The notes below the pieces were generated by a model that was given only the letters and a program-made list of their open reading frames with translations, searched no databases and was not told where the DNA came from. Below are positions 11,421-22,460 of a stretch of DNA of 64,000 bases, one piece after another. This DNA is from Adiantum capillus-veneris (taxonomy: Eukaryota; Streptophyta; Polypodiopsida; Polypodiales; Pteridaceae). The position numbers and the translations under genes were made by a program. Each line of letters opens with the position of its first letter. The stretch's first letter is position 1. Where the stretch lies: NCBI GenBank assembly GCA_014529385.2, contig CM043962.1:126630970-126694969 (forward strand), read 5' to 3'.

Positions 11421-12460
11421 AAAAGAATCCCAAAACCTCTCGCAATATGCATCGAAAGAATCACCCTTGGTCGTCCGAAGATGATTCTAAGCGGTTCTTA
11501 TATCTCGTTCGTTCTCTTGAGTCAACCAAGAAGAAATAAAGAGCCGTTTTAACTTCAACCACTTGATTGGGGCTGAAGAAGAGTGGACCACCATGTTCGA
11601 GCATTTCCTTTTAAAAACGATGCAGCCCTCCAGAGAAGTCTATGTCAAACTGCTGAATGAAGGCCAAAGCCCTGGGAGCATCTCAAAATCGAGAAAAGGA
11701 TTCAAATTTTATTGATTGTCCACCCTCTTTAAATTCCTTTGTCTTCTTGCTCTTATCTTCGAGGAAATCGTATTGGTTGGCTCTGTAAAAGTGCTTCTTT
11801 GCATAAAACATGTGATTGTTGGAGTCCGAACTCTCAGAGGATGACTCCTCCGTAGAACTATTAGAAATTGGTCGGAATTAGATCTTCTTTGCCTTTTTCT
11901 TGTTCTTTCCAAAGCTTTGTATTTTGATTCGCTTCTTGCCCTTGCTGTCCTCCTCACTCGAGTCGGAAGAGGAAGATCTAGAAGAAATGTCAGAAGAAGA
12001 GGAATTGGGTTTCTTGCAGATACAAAAGAAGATTGACGGCCCAAGTAACCAAGGTAGTCAGTCCCCTTCTTGCGCTTCTTCAATTGCTTCTTCGTGTCCA
12101 AAAGTTGACTGATCTGGGTCTGGACCGCCTCTTGAAGTTCTTCTTCAGTAAACATCCTCGTGTGGGAGGTTTCTTGATTGCCGGTTTAATTGGTGGTTCG
12201 GTGGCTTTCTGCCACTGAGTATGCACTTCAGCCATGGACTGCTGAGTCAAAAATTTTGCAAACTGGGGATCTTTAGCAAACCGAAGCATCTGCTTTTTGC
12301 ACTCGTCAACCCGTTGTCGACGTTGCATCTCCAAAAGTTCATACTGTGTAGGCTGATGTGGCCCGTACTCATGTTCTGCTAAGTCGCTTGAATTTGCCGT
12401 ATTGCCTCCTCCTGCCTCAACGGTTGCAGAAGAGGTCGATTGATTCTTTTTGGAATCCAT
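11421..12460 (-). pseudogene. gag: gypsy G3 gag fragment
   Basis: Start MDSKKNQSTS at 12460, 52 bp from the PBS. The N-terminal part is polar with a helical Gln/Arg-rich stretch (YELLEMQRRQRVDECKKQML). Downstream frames carry a Lys/Arg/Ser-rich linker and, near 11680-11450, the typical gag core (FIQQFD, VVEVKTALYFF, SRERTRYKNRL). Several frameshifts separate these. The coding region stops at 11421, where the G1-G2 pair is inserted. The rest of G3 should lie to the left of the window. Confidence 0.72.
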
Positions 12461-12512
12461 AGGTGTCGCGAGAAAAGGGATCTGATTTCCCTGTAGAAGA
12501 GAAATCGGCCAG

Positions 12513-12524
12513 GCTCTGATACCA
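12513..12524 (-). other. Primer binding site of G3
   Basis: The minus strand reads TGGTATCAGAGC, complementary to initiator tRNA-Met, directly inside the LTR end at 12526. Confidence 0.88.
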
Positions 12525-12525
12525 C

Positions 12526-13130
12526 TTTAACAAACTTGGGCACCCCAAGTCTAGATTTTGTTGCGACAGTAGAAATTCCTTAAAAACAATTCACAATTTA
12601 AGAGGAAGAGTTGACACAGCCCGGCGTAGTTCCGTGCCAAGAGAGATTGGCCCCAAAGACTAGCGCCCCTTTCGGTATTTCTTTTATATTAATCTGTGAG
12701 CAAAGTACAACTTCCCGCGGGTGCTTGCTCTCAGACTCTGCGTCCAGGTGCTCTGCCCCCTTGGGTCACTTATAAAGATCACAAGGGGTACTAAAAGCAG
12801 AGCCCCAAAAGCGTGAAACTGAAAAGCAATTCAATCCCAAAAGCAAGTGGTCTTCAAAAGCTGTCAAAAGCACCAATGCCAATTGCGGAAATCCGTACAG
12901 CCAGGCCACGTCAGCAGCCAGCGTGAAACGTGGAAGTTCGTACATTCTGCCATGTCAGCAAGTCAGTGCAAGCGGAGAGCCGTACTGTCTGCCACATGGC
13001 ATTCGGCCACGTCAGCTTGTCCATACAGTGCTATCCACGTAAGCAAGGCTTGTCCGCATGGTGATGCCACGTCATCAGTTTGTGACAGACACCTAGGAAT
13101 AAAAGGAAAGGGGAAGAGAAGGGTTGGCTA
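12526..13130 (-). repeat. 5' LTR of G3
   Basis: The inner end reads TTTAACAAACTTGGGCACCCC on the plus strand; the inverted copy ends in TGTAACAAAC-type sequence, so the terminal TG has become TT. The LTR holds the GAAAGGGGCGC...GGGGCC motif seen in other gypsy LTRs here, and three exact GCCACGTCA boxes. The outer boundary (about 13.13 kb) is approximate because the neighbour is an inverted copy. Confidence 0.7.
12905..13074. promoter_or_regulatory. Three GCCACGTCA bZIP-type boxes in the G3 LTR
   Basis: GCCACGTCA occurs exactly at 12905-12913, 13006-13014 and 13066-13074, with degenerate forms between. In plants this C/G-box hybrid, with an ACGTGGC core on the other strand, is a known bZIP and ABRE-type site. 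Its repetition in the U3 part of an LTR suggests a stress- or hormone-responsive promoter; that is inference. Confidence 0.5.
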
Positions 13131-13615
13131 GACAGAATTTCCGCAATTCACGCTGAATTGCTGATGTGGCTGGCCATACGGATTTCTGCAAAACGTACTC
13201 CTCTGCTGATGTGGCAGGTTGTACAGAATTCCACCTTTTGTGCTGGCTGCTTTTGAGAGCCAATTGATTTTGAGTTTAGAAGCTTTTCATGTATTGCTTT
13301 TCCCCAAGGCCAAGGGCTTTTAAATAAGTCCCTAGGGCTCTCTCTGGCTCATTTGTGTGCCGACGAGCCGGTGAGCAGAGGAGACCCAAGGGGTGAGCAG
13401 AGGAGACCCAAGGGCAACTGTACTTTGCTCAATCAGTAATACAAAAAGAAACACCGAAAGGGGCACCAGTCTTTGGGGCCAATCTCTCTGGGCACGGAAC
13501 TATGCCGGGCTGTGTCGACTCAATTGAACTGTGAATCAAGTTTGAAGTATTTTAAAGTTATTGTCTCTTGTGTGTCGTGTTTGATTTGAGACTTGGGGTG
13601 TCCAAGTTTGTTACA
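13131..13615 (+). repeat. Inverted solo or partial LTR of the G3 family
   Basis: The plus strand ends CCAAGTTTGTTACA at 13615. Read rightward it shares with the minus-strand G3 LTR the CCGCAATT, TGTACTTTGCTC, GAAAGGGGC and GGTGTCCAAG segments. The two LTRs thus lie head to head as an imperfect inverted repeat of about 1.1 kb. The GACGTGG boxes here read GATGTGG, as expected after loss of methylated C. A 22-bp unit GGTGAGCAGAGGAGACCCAA+GG is duplicated in tandem near 13371-13414. Confidence 0.68.
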
Positions 13616-16109
13616 TTTTCTTCTCCTTCTACTTCCTTTTCATGTGTCATATATGGCATCGGAAGTGGATTGTACTGGAACTGACGGGTATGATGTGTCC
13701 TATAGTGCGACTTGGCTTTCAAAGGAGGTTTAAGAATCCATGCCTCCTTTTCAAGTAGTCAGGACTGGCTCGCTCACTTTCTCATCCTTTCTATTCATAC
13801 TCTTGGGCAGTACAGCTTGTAACGCATTCACAGGAAACTGCTTTTAGCTTTTTGTTATCATCTTCTAAGTTATTTTCCTGTGACTAGCAAGATGATATAG
13901 GTTGTTTAGTATTATGTTTTTTCAATGCTCTTTGATGTCCTCAAGACTGGAGAGTTGATGTTTAGAAACTGAAGGAAACACTCATGGTTCGTGGTTGTTT
14001 ATGAAATAGGAGCCATGGTTGTTATCACTGGGGACCATCTATTTGATCCTCATTCTTTTTGCAATTCTTACGAGGAAAAACAACAATTTACAAATGGGAC
14101 TTTTCATCTTCACGCGTAAGTGCTTTTATATTTGTTCCTTTTTTGATGTATATCTGCATCATGTCCATGTTAATTGAACACCACTACACAATGTATCAAT
14201 CATGCAAGCTCTTACATATGAAGATTTATAGACTAGAGACAAACTGTTGCTACTTCGAGAGTGTAATCTTTCTATCAAAGCTCTTATCAATTAAATTGAG
14301 CTCCTCATGCACAGAATAATCAATATCTTGAATGAAAAAAGTAACCTAAAGAAAGCTAGAGCATAGCTGACAGATTTTTTTTCCCCTTCTTTTTGGTACA
14401 GTTTCTGGTGTATACTTTTCCGAGAGACTGAATGTGCTTCTATCACATAATTGGACTTTCTTGACAAAATATCCATACTTTGATCATCAGGGAATATTCA
14501 TGTCAGCAGTGTGGTCTGCCCCTCTTCTGTTCATCGCATGCATTATTTTGGTAAGCTCCTCAGCAATCAACTTATGTGCTTGTACAAAAAATACTGCTCA
14601 ATGTAGAAATGTGGCATGCTATCTCGCAAGTTCCTTGCCTCACTCTTTTTTGACAGCGATGCACTCATGACCGAACCTTAGAACCTGAGTGTTTTTCATG
14701 CATCAGTACACAGGTTGAGCACCATAGGCTAAGAATGCCACAATCCATAATTTGTTTTATTCTGTCATGTTTGGAATGGGCCTAGAGGTGCCCTCTTGGA
14801 GTTAGTCAGAGAGTACTCAAACCTAGCAGCAATGACCTGTTAGTCCTGGGGACCATCAGGATTATACGTTATGTGTAACCACCGGTGGGTCAGACTTGTT
14901 TGGATTATTCCTCTCAGCAAGAATTTCCTTGGAGATCTTGATCGAGCCTTGACAGCATTGTAACTCGCAAGCGTGGCAAGAAGGTATGCCAGCCCTGCAT
15001 GCCACATACCTGCCACCGGCTGTTGCTCAGCCTGCCCCTGCTTTAGTTCTCGCCAGCCTTGCTTACTACTTTGTTGCAGCTGTATCCACCACCTGCCCCT
15101 GCTCCCTCCACAAACTTTTTCCTTTTTCACTCAGCCACCCATTCACATGCAGCCTTGCTCCACTTATGCACCAATCCATCTTCACAACATCACAGTCTGC
15201 ACTCTCACCCTAATACATTCACCCATCTTTTACTTATTGCACTGTGCTAATCACACTCGCTCTTTTCACTATCACCCTATACATTCACCCATCTTTTACT
15301 ATTGCACCAATCCATCTTCACAACATCACAGTCTGCACTTTCACCCTATACATTCACCCATCTTTTACTTATTGCACTGTGTTAATCACACTCGCTCTTT
15401 TCAACCATACAACCTTTTGATTTCATAGCACACACCTTCCCTCTCCTTCGTATTTGGGTCAATGGAGAACTCCTTGATTCCAGGTCTTGGTGTCTACTTT
15501 TCGTTCCTCAAATGTGCTGACGGATGCAGTTTGGGACCCAATAAGCACTTTTCTCAGAAAGCCATTATTGATGGCGTGATTGGATGCTTTCTTTCTGGGG
15601 GCTTCATCAAGGATTGGGCCGTAAGTGCCGCGCGTTTTCAGAAGGCTGTATCGATGGTATTACATGTCAAAAGAGAGGCATATCTATGATTGATTTTCCT
15701 GCCAGAGTCCAGGGTACCTCCAGTTCTTGAGCAGTTTGTACCTTGTTTGGCACCCCCTTTGGTAGTTCCATCCACTAAGTCATTTGTCCCCTCCATTAAG
15801 GTGGCTATCGTTCTCTTCATGGAGTGTATTTTAACTTTCTTTTGAGCGGTAGGGATTGGTTCAAAGTCTGGCCAAACTAGCGCTTGTCACTTGAGATGTA
15901 ATATGTTGATCTTATTAAAGATTGTCCAAAGGATTTATAGGACTATATAAACACTTGGTCAGAGGGAGTGACCTCTCAGCCCTGCCAGACCCAGCATAGA
16001 GCCACACAGCAGCATGCTAGAGAGGGCATGGGTTATAACAAGCAAATTCTAATATATCTAGGTGAGAGACAGCATCAATGAAATAGACAGAGATAGGGAG
16101 TTAGTCAAC
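13616..16109. other. Low-repeat stretch without a recognised gene
   Basis: No transposon domain is evident. Two segments look exon-like. 14491-14550 encodes 20 hydrophobic residues (GIFMSAVWSAPLLFIACIIL) between AG and GTAAGC splice-type borders; the WSAP followed by a hydrophobic stretch weakly recalls ABCC-transporter membrane helices. The other, 15462-15689, is a 75-codon ORF whose frame passes a GTAAGT at about 15620. I cannot join them into a gene. The stretch could be an old host gene fragment or single-copy intergenic DNA. Confidence 0.4.
15171..15420. repeat. Tandem duplication, 136-bp period
   Basis: Two units start CCAATCCATCTTCACAACATC at 15171 and 15307 and continue through CATTCACCCATCTTTTACTTATTGCACTGTG. 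They differ by a few substitutions and short indels. The Ser/His/Pro-rich open frame across them is a by-product of low complexity. Confidence 0.8.
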
Positions 16110-16745
16110 CAAGATCGTCCATTAGTTTAAAAACCTGCCCAATGGGCTACAAACTGCCCCTATTGGAGAGTGCTACATCAAAATGTGGGGAGACTCTTCC
16201 AATGTAAACACAAGATATGTATAATGAGCGCTAAATCAAGAAATGGGAGGGGGCAGTAGTGCCATCTACTGCCCAAGAGTAGAGCAAAGATAGAGAGAGT
16301 TGTTGGGAGCTCATCTGCAGCGTGACACTTTGGTTCATCTGGAGAGCCCGATGCTTTCGCCTCGGCTTGGCTCAGCCCACTGGCGGAGATTGTATGAGAC
16401 ATTTGGCTGGAGCTGATTCATACACCAGGGGACAGTTTGAGAGGCTTCAGGGCAGCTCCGACTGCATGCGGGAGCGTCACAAGGCCTTCTTGCGACTTTG
16501 GTGACTAGGCTAGCCCTCCTAAATCACAATCATGCTGCTAATGGAAGCCAACTCGAACGGGGGCATGTGAGGGTGGACCAAGCTGCAGCACCCCAAGTAT
16601 ATTGGCTAGCTGTTGAAAGTGTAGGCATCAATTATAGAATCTGAAGCCAAACCTGCAATGCCTTGGGGCAGTCCCACTGCCAATGGTGCTGTGTCTCAAG
16701 TGTATGGTCACAAGCAGTACATGCAGCAAAGTGAGCATTCTGCAC
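16110..16745 (-). mobile_element. 5'-truncated LINE-C-family fragment with internal microinversion
   Basis: 16745-16508 (minus) matches the C-terminal zinc-binding region of LINE-C (about 52440-52690). 16250-16110 (minus) matches its 3' end (about 53000-53150). Between them, 16255-16505 matches LINE-C 52720-52950 on the plus strand. The middle piece is therefore flipped in place. A palindrome, GGGCAGTAGTGCCATCTACTGCCC-like, sits at the left flip point. Confidence 0.7.
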
Positions 16746-16749
16746 CAAC

Positions 16750-17277
16750 CAACTCCCAGTTGAGTTTGCTGATGACTCAGGCTTGTTTCAAAAGGGGCGG
16801 GCCGGGAGCCCAACTTGCATAGGTGTGAGCAGTCTCTTCAGATGTTCTGTTGTGCGCAAGAGCATTATTAACTGGCAAAAGACAATGGCTTTCTGGGTTA
16901 GTAGTGCTCCCATGCCCGATTGGTCGCCTAGAGAGGGCTTTTAGGTGGATCCCTCCAGGAGCACCAGTTCGATACTTGGGCTGTCAGGCTGGTTTGAATT
17001 TGTCACGAGAGCAGCTGACTCCTCTCCTCGTTTCCATCAAGAGGAAATTGCTCCATTGGAGTTCGGCATTGCTTTTTCTTGCTGGCAGGGTTCTTGTGGC
17101 CAACCAAGTGCTTCTGGCTACTATGTGGTACATTATGCCTTGCTGGCTTTTTTCGAGCTCTTGGATCAGTTGGCTGGAGAGGCTATTCAGGGACTTTCTG
17201 TGGTCAGTCAGGGCGAGACACATAGTTTGCTGAGGCGCAAATTTCCTTGTAGGTCATTACTCTACCTGCCTCTCAGA
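16750..17277 (+). pseudogene. LINE-D ORF2 fragment, left part (RT)
   Basis: This begins at the catalytic box region (VEFADDSGLF) and continues through INWQKTMAFWVSSAP, YLGCQAGLNLS and VLVANQVLLATMWYI, colinear with LINE-C RT (50815-51260). It is 5'-truncated, carries frameshifts, and meets another LINE fragment 5' to 5'. The copia element Cp1 cuts it at 17277; it resumes at 22461. Confidence 0.8.
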
Positions 17278-17504
17278 TGTTACCATATACATGTGGTAGT
17301 GATGTGTGTGAACACACTAGGACCGTCGGGGCATTTTCCCCCTCTTTAGGAGGTTTTTTCCCCTGTGCATTGTATATATGCCCATCACTCTAGGGCTATC
17401 TATCTTTCCACAGCACACTAAGTAATACACTCTCTATTGTGTGCCTTGAGCTTCCTTCGTCTTCTTCAAGTTGTGTGCGTTTCTCTGCAATACTAATTCC
17501 AACG
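17278..17504 (+). repeat. 5' LTR of copia Cp1
   Basis: 227 bp from TGTTACCATATACATG to CCAACG; the 3' copy (22234-22460) is also 227 bp and ends CCAACA. The two differ by only a modest number of substitutions. Flanks TCAGA (17273-17277) and TCAGG (22461-22465) form a 5-bp target duplication with one mismatch. Confidence 0.92.
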
Positions 17505-17506
17505 AT

Positions 17507-17518
17507 TGGTATCAGAGC
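17507..17518 (+). other. Primer binding site of Cp1
   Basis: TGGTATCAGAGC, complementary to initiator tRNA-Met, follows the 5' LTR after a two-base spacer. Confidence 0.92.
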
Positions 17519-17868
17519 AGGTTGCGTCCTCCCGGGCTTAGTCGCCAGTTGCTCTAGCACACGCCTGCTCACTTTCTCCGATTTCAATAAGCTTTGGCTA
17601 GCTTTTTCGCAGGTCGACAAATATTTTGGGGGAGCTCGTAGAGCATAGTCTGCTCAGATTTCTGATTTGGGCTCATTTCGGCCTCCGTTTCCACTACAGG
17701 CAGTGCTGCTCAGGCTATTTCGTCATTTTGTGCAGTGTTTCTGTCAGTGCCGTTTTCTGCATAACAGGTGCCTTATATCTTGTACAGTTTGTGCTATATA
17801 GTACGTGTTGTTCCCGCTTCGTTTCTCCTCTTTTCGGGCAGTTTTCACATCAGGTGCAACATTTACCA

Positions 17869-19012
17869 TGGTTGACAACAACACAGATGTGTTCAAGATG
17901 TTTGCTGTTGAGGACAGGTTGGATAGGGATAATTACCCTATGTGGGCTTACATGATGCAACATGTTCTTGTGTCAAAGGGAGTCTGGAATATTGTGCAGG
18001 GCATTGATGTACGTCCTGGTTGTGAGGGTGCAGGCGATGTTGAGGATGTTGCAGGTCTTGCTGCAAGGATTGCTGCTATTAGAGTTGTTTTGCCTACGAC
18101 AGAACAATCTCGTTGGGAAAGGGTGCGCAGGCTTATGCATTGATTGCGTTATCTGTGAAGCGCACCATTGTTCCTCACATTCGTTCAGCAAAATCTGCAA
18201 AACAGGCTTGGGATATTTTGGTTGGTCTTTATGCAAGTCGCAATGAGGCTAAAATTACTTTGCTGCGTAAAGAGTTGAAGTTGAAGATTATGCATGAGGA
18301 AGATGATATGGACACTTTCCTTGCTGGTGTCAAGGATATCAATGAGGAGCTTATTTTTGCAGGTGAAGTCATTTCAGACAGTTCTCTTGTACAGGTTGTT
18401 CTTGATTGCCTACCAGATTCATACCAAACTTTTGCTAGTACTTGGAGACTGATGACCCAAGAAAATCCTGAAGTTGTCAAGTTTGATGCATTATGCACAT
18501 TGCTGTTGCAAGAGTCACTTTCCAGAAAAAACAGGACTAGGCAGCGTGCAATTGAACATGCTTTTATTGCTTCTCAAAGAAAGGGTGGTAACAGCAATGC
18601 AGCCACTTCTTATGGTTCTGCTGCGAGTGGCAAAATTTCTGTTCCTAGTGCTTCTGCTGGCAGCAATTCGTTTGGAAATTTTGGTGATAAGGGCAGAAAG
18701 AAGATGCGTTGCCATTATTGTAAAGCTAATGATCACTTGATCAAGCAGTGTCCTAAGTTGAAGGCCAAAGAGGCTAAGAAGAAAGAGGGTGGTTTCACTG
18801 CAAATGCTGGTTCCACTACAAATGTAGCCATTGTTGAGTCTTCTGTGAAAGGAGACTGTGATGCTGATGTCGATGCAGAATGGGCTTTTAGTGCAGAGTG
18901 CACTTACAATCCTGTTGTCTATGATGCATGCTTGTCAGTTGCTGCAGATCCACATTTGTCGTATTTCGAGAGTGGCGCTACAAAGCACATTTGTCATTAC
19001 CTCACATCGTGA
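17869..19012 (+). pseudogene. gag: copia Cp1 gag
   Basis: Start MVDNNTDVFKMF at 17869. The UBN2/gag-type N-terminal pattern (LDRDNYPMWAYMMQHVLVSKG...W) is followed by a frameshift near 18110, then AKQAWDILVGLYAS, DDMDTFLAGVKDINEELIFAG and DCLPDSYQTFASTW. A zinc knuckle CHYCKANDHLIKQC lies near 18710-18750. The protease site reads FESGATKHIC near 18964-18995, with Glu in place of the catalytic Asp, followed by another frameshift. The product would be dead as protease and gag. Confidence 0.88.
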
Positions 19013-20128
19013 GTTGTTCACCTCTCTCGAGTCTGTCCCTCATGGGAATTCAGTCACTTGTGCCAACAATGTCTCTTATCCGGTTCAGGGAGTTGGAAAG
19101 ATTGTGCTTACTGCTGCAAATGGCAGTTCTTTCACACTTGTTGATGCACTTTATGTACCTGGGATCAAGAAGAATCTTTTGTCTGTATCTGCACTTGCTA
19201 GACTTGGACTTGTAGTCAAATTTATGGATGATAGATGTACAGTTCATGATCTCAGTTTTGGTGATGAAATTGTTGCATCTGGGCTTTTGTGCCGTGGGCT
19301 GTATAAACTCACCTTGTATGACAAGTGTGGACAAAATTTTGCAAATGCAGTTGCAGATTCAAGGGCTTCTTCATATGCAAAACTTTGGCATGCACGTTTT
19401 GGTCATCTGAATTTTGTCAATTTGCTGCGTTTGTAGAAATCTGATATGGTTGCTTCTTTGTCACCTCTTGAAGCACTTGTCAAACATGTTTGTGCAGACT
19501 GTATTTTGGGTAAGATGTAGCGTTCGAAGTTTCCAGAGGATGGTTCAGTTAGGGCTACATGCAAGTTGCAGCTTGTGCATAGTGATGTTTGTGGGCCCAT
19601 ACAAACTCCGTCCTTGGGAAATTATCTTTACTTCGTGACTTTCATTGATGATTATTCCAGGCATGCATGGGTATTTCCGCTTAAAGCGAAGTCCGAAGTT
19701 TTTATGTGCTTCAAACAATTTTTGGCTATGGTTGAAAATGTGTCGAAATGTACTATGGGCACCCTCCGTTTCGATCGAGGTAGGGAGTATATGTCTCATG
19801 AATTTAATGCATTTTTGGCTAGTTGTGGGATAAAACACCAATGTACAGTGCCTTATACACCTCAGCAAAATGGTGTTGCTGAGAAGAAAAACAGGTCACT
19901 TACGGAAATGGCACGATGCATGGTCAAAAGTCAAGCTTTGCCGCATTCTTTTTGGCTTGAGGCCATCATGCGTACCACTTATGTACTAAACAGGTGTCCT
20001 ACGAAAGCTTTGCAGTCTATTACTTCATATGAAGCATGGCGTGATAGAAAGCCTTCTATTGAGCAAATGCGTGTTTTTGGCTGTTTGGCATATGCTGGTG
20101 CTACAAACACAGCGCAGAAAATTGGATG
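18990..20128 (+). pseudogene. pol: copia Cp1 protease tail and integrase
   Basis: After the frameshift the protease C-terminal part reads VLTAANGSSFTLVDALYVPGIKKNLLS. The GAG-pre-integrase finger (LWHARFGHLNF...CADCILGK) follows, with two in-frame stops (about 19435 and 19519). The integrase core has VHSDVCGPI, FVTFIDDYSRHAWVF, LRFDRGREY (Asp-Arg-Gly instead of the usual Asn-Gly-Gly neighbourhood) and TPQQNGVAEKKNRS with the catalytic Glu. The frame breaks near 20110 in the region before RT. Confidence 0.87.
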
Positions 20129-22233
20129 ATAAGGCTGTCAAATGTATTTTTGTTGGTTATAGTGCTGAAAGCAAAGGTTACAGGTTGTATCATCCACAAA
20201 CAAAGCGTATTCTGGTTTCACGGGATGTAGTGTTTGTGGAAGATTCTGTTCAGCCCTTGCTATCATGTACTAGAGACAGTAATGTAAGCTCACAGGACAT
20301 TTATGACACTTTGTTGCCTCTTTTCAGTGGTGGAAGTTCGAATGTAAATTCCAACGAGGCAAATGTACAGCCTATGGGGGTTTCCGAAAATGTTATAGAT
20401 CAGCCTATTACTGATGCAGATGTACATGATGTACTTGATGAGGAAAGGGCTGAAAATGAGCAAGCTAGAGGTATGCCAAAATGGTTGGTGCACACTTTGC
20501 ATGACAGTAAATTGGATGCACCTTTGTCTAGTCGTACTCGTTCAGGCTCTCGCCATGCATCTTATGCATTAGATTGTTATGCTTTCGCTTTGTCTAGCTT
20601 ACATGATGTTGAGGAACCTCTGTCTTTTGATGAAGCACAAAATTCAAAAAATTGGATGGCTGTCATGCAATCAGAATATGATGCACTTATAGAAAATGAC
20701 ACATGGACTTTATGTGATTTGCCTCCTGGCAAAAAGGCCATTGGTACAAAGTGGGTTTACAGGTTGAAACGCAAACCGGATGGTGAGATCGATCGCCATA
20801 AGGCTCGACTTGTTGCAAAGGGTTATGCATAGCATAAAGGCATAGATTATGAAGAGACTTTTGCTCCCACTTGTCGTATGACTACTGTGCGTTTTCTATG
20901 TGCATTGGCAGCTCATTTTGGTTGGGATGTACATCAATCAGACATTGTTACTGCTTTCTTGAATGGTGACATATTTGAGGAAATTTATGTAACGTAGCCT
21001 CGCGGTTTTGTCAAGAAAGGACAAGAGGACAAAGTGTGCAGATGTAAGAAGGCTTTGTATGGGTTGAAGCAATCTCGTCATGCTTGGTATGAGAAAGCTG
21101 ACACTCATTTGGTCAAACAAGGCTTTCGTGACAGTCCAACAGAAAGCACATTGTATGTAAAGCGTGAGGGTGATGTACTTCTCATTGTGGTTCTTTACGT
21201 AGATGATTTGCTGATTACTGGACCAAATGAGAGACATATTACTGAATTTAAGGCTGATTTGAATGCTACTTTCAAGATGAAAGATTTGGGATGGTTGCAT
21301 CATTACTTGGGTATACAGTTTAAGCAGTGTGATGGTGGTATTGCCTTGTGTCAGAAAAGTTACATAGAGACATTGCTATGTAAGTTTGGACTTGAGGATT
21401 GCAAACCTATTGCCACTCCCATGGAAACAGATTTGAAATTGAGGCTTCATGACGCTGGTGATCCTGCTGATGTCACTCTTTACCAAACTTCTGTTGGATG
21501 TCTCATTTATGTATGCAACACAAGGCCAGATATTCAGTTTGCAATCTCACAGGTGAGCAGATTTATGCACATTGCATAGCCCAGGGTCTAAGCATTGGCA
21601 GGTTGTCAAGAGGATTTTCCGCTACCTTAGCGGCACTTTACATCTTGGCTTGTTTTATTCCAAGGGGAGATCATTGCCGCCAGACTTACATGCTTTTTCA
21701 GACTCAGATTTGGCTGGTTGTTTTGACACGAGAGTGTCCACTAGCAGTTTTTGTTTCATGCTTGGCAGTTCATGTATATCATGGTTGAGTAAGAAGCAAC
21801 CTACTGTGGCCACTTCTAGTTGTGAGGCTAAGTACATGGCAGTCTTCACAGCTACGGCTGAGTGTGTGTGGCTTAGACGCCTTATGGCTGATTTGGGTGT
21901 TCGACAGGACACTGCCAACACTATCTACACTGACTGTCAGAGCGCATTGGCATTTGCAAGGAACCCAGTTTTTCATGCTCGCACAAAGCACATTGAGGTG
22001 CATTACCTCTATGTCACGGAGAGGCTCTCAGCAGGAGAGATCAGCTTGGCTTATGTGCCAACATAGGACAACCTTGCGGATCTTTTCACAAAGGCATTGT
22101 CTTGTGAGAAGCTCGAAGCTTTCCGCAAAGCTTTGGGCTTGCTCCCCTTTGTGGACGGATCATGTCCTCAGGGCATGGCACTTCCTTTACTCATGTGCCA
22201 GCTCTCGTTCACCCCATCACTCCAGGAGGGATT
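20124..22233 (+). pseudogene. pol: copia Cp1 RT and RNase H
   Basis: The RT starts WKAVMQSEYDAL-like (NWMAVMQSEYDALIENDTWTL) and runs through KWVYRLKRKPDGEIDRHKARLVAKGYA, a stop at 20830, HQSDIVTAFLNGDI, a stop at 20996, ALYGLKQS, and the catalytic LYVDDLLITG near 21195. RNase H carries FSDSDLAGC, SCEAKYMA and TDCQSALAFARN, then a stop near 22064 just before the DNLADLFTKAL end. Domain content is complete, but five or more lesions make it non-functional. Confidence 0.9.
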
Positions 22234-22460
22234 TGTTACCATATACATGTGGTAGTGATGTGTGTGAACACACTAGGACCGCCGGTGCATTTTTTCCCTC
22301 TTGAGGAGGTTTTTTCCCCCGTGCATTGTATATACGCCCAGTACTCTAGGGCTATCTATCTTTCCACAGCACACTAAGTAACACACTCTCTATTGTGTGC
22401 CTTGAGCTTCCTTCGTCTTCTCCAAGCTGTGTGTGTTTCTCTGCAACCCTAATTCCAACA
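22234..22460 (+). repeat. 3' LTR of copia Cp1
   Basis: 227 bp, TGTTACC to CCAACA, preceded by a short purine-rich tract and followed by the 5-bp duplication TCAGG. It matches 17278-17504 over its whole length. Confidence 0.92.

Larger units (their letters stand above)
17278..22460 (+). mobile_element. Ty1/copia LTR retrotransposon Cp1 (decayed)
   Basis: A full-length structure: 227-bp LTRs, tRNA-Met PBS at 17507-17518, gag, protease, integrase, RT, RNase H, polypurine tract (AGGAGGGATT at 22223-22233) and target duplication. Integrase lies before RT, the copia order. At least six frameshifts or stops break the coding region. It is inserted in sense orientation in LINE-D, whose sequence resumes exactly at 22461. 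Confidence 0.93.

Noticed and set aside
14973-15428. 151-codon ORF
   Set aside because: Low-complexity His/Ser/Pro composition created by the 136-bp tandem duplication; no domain.
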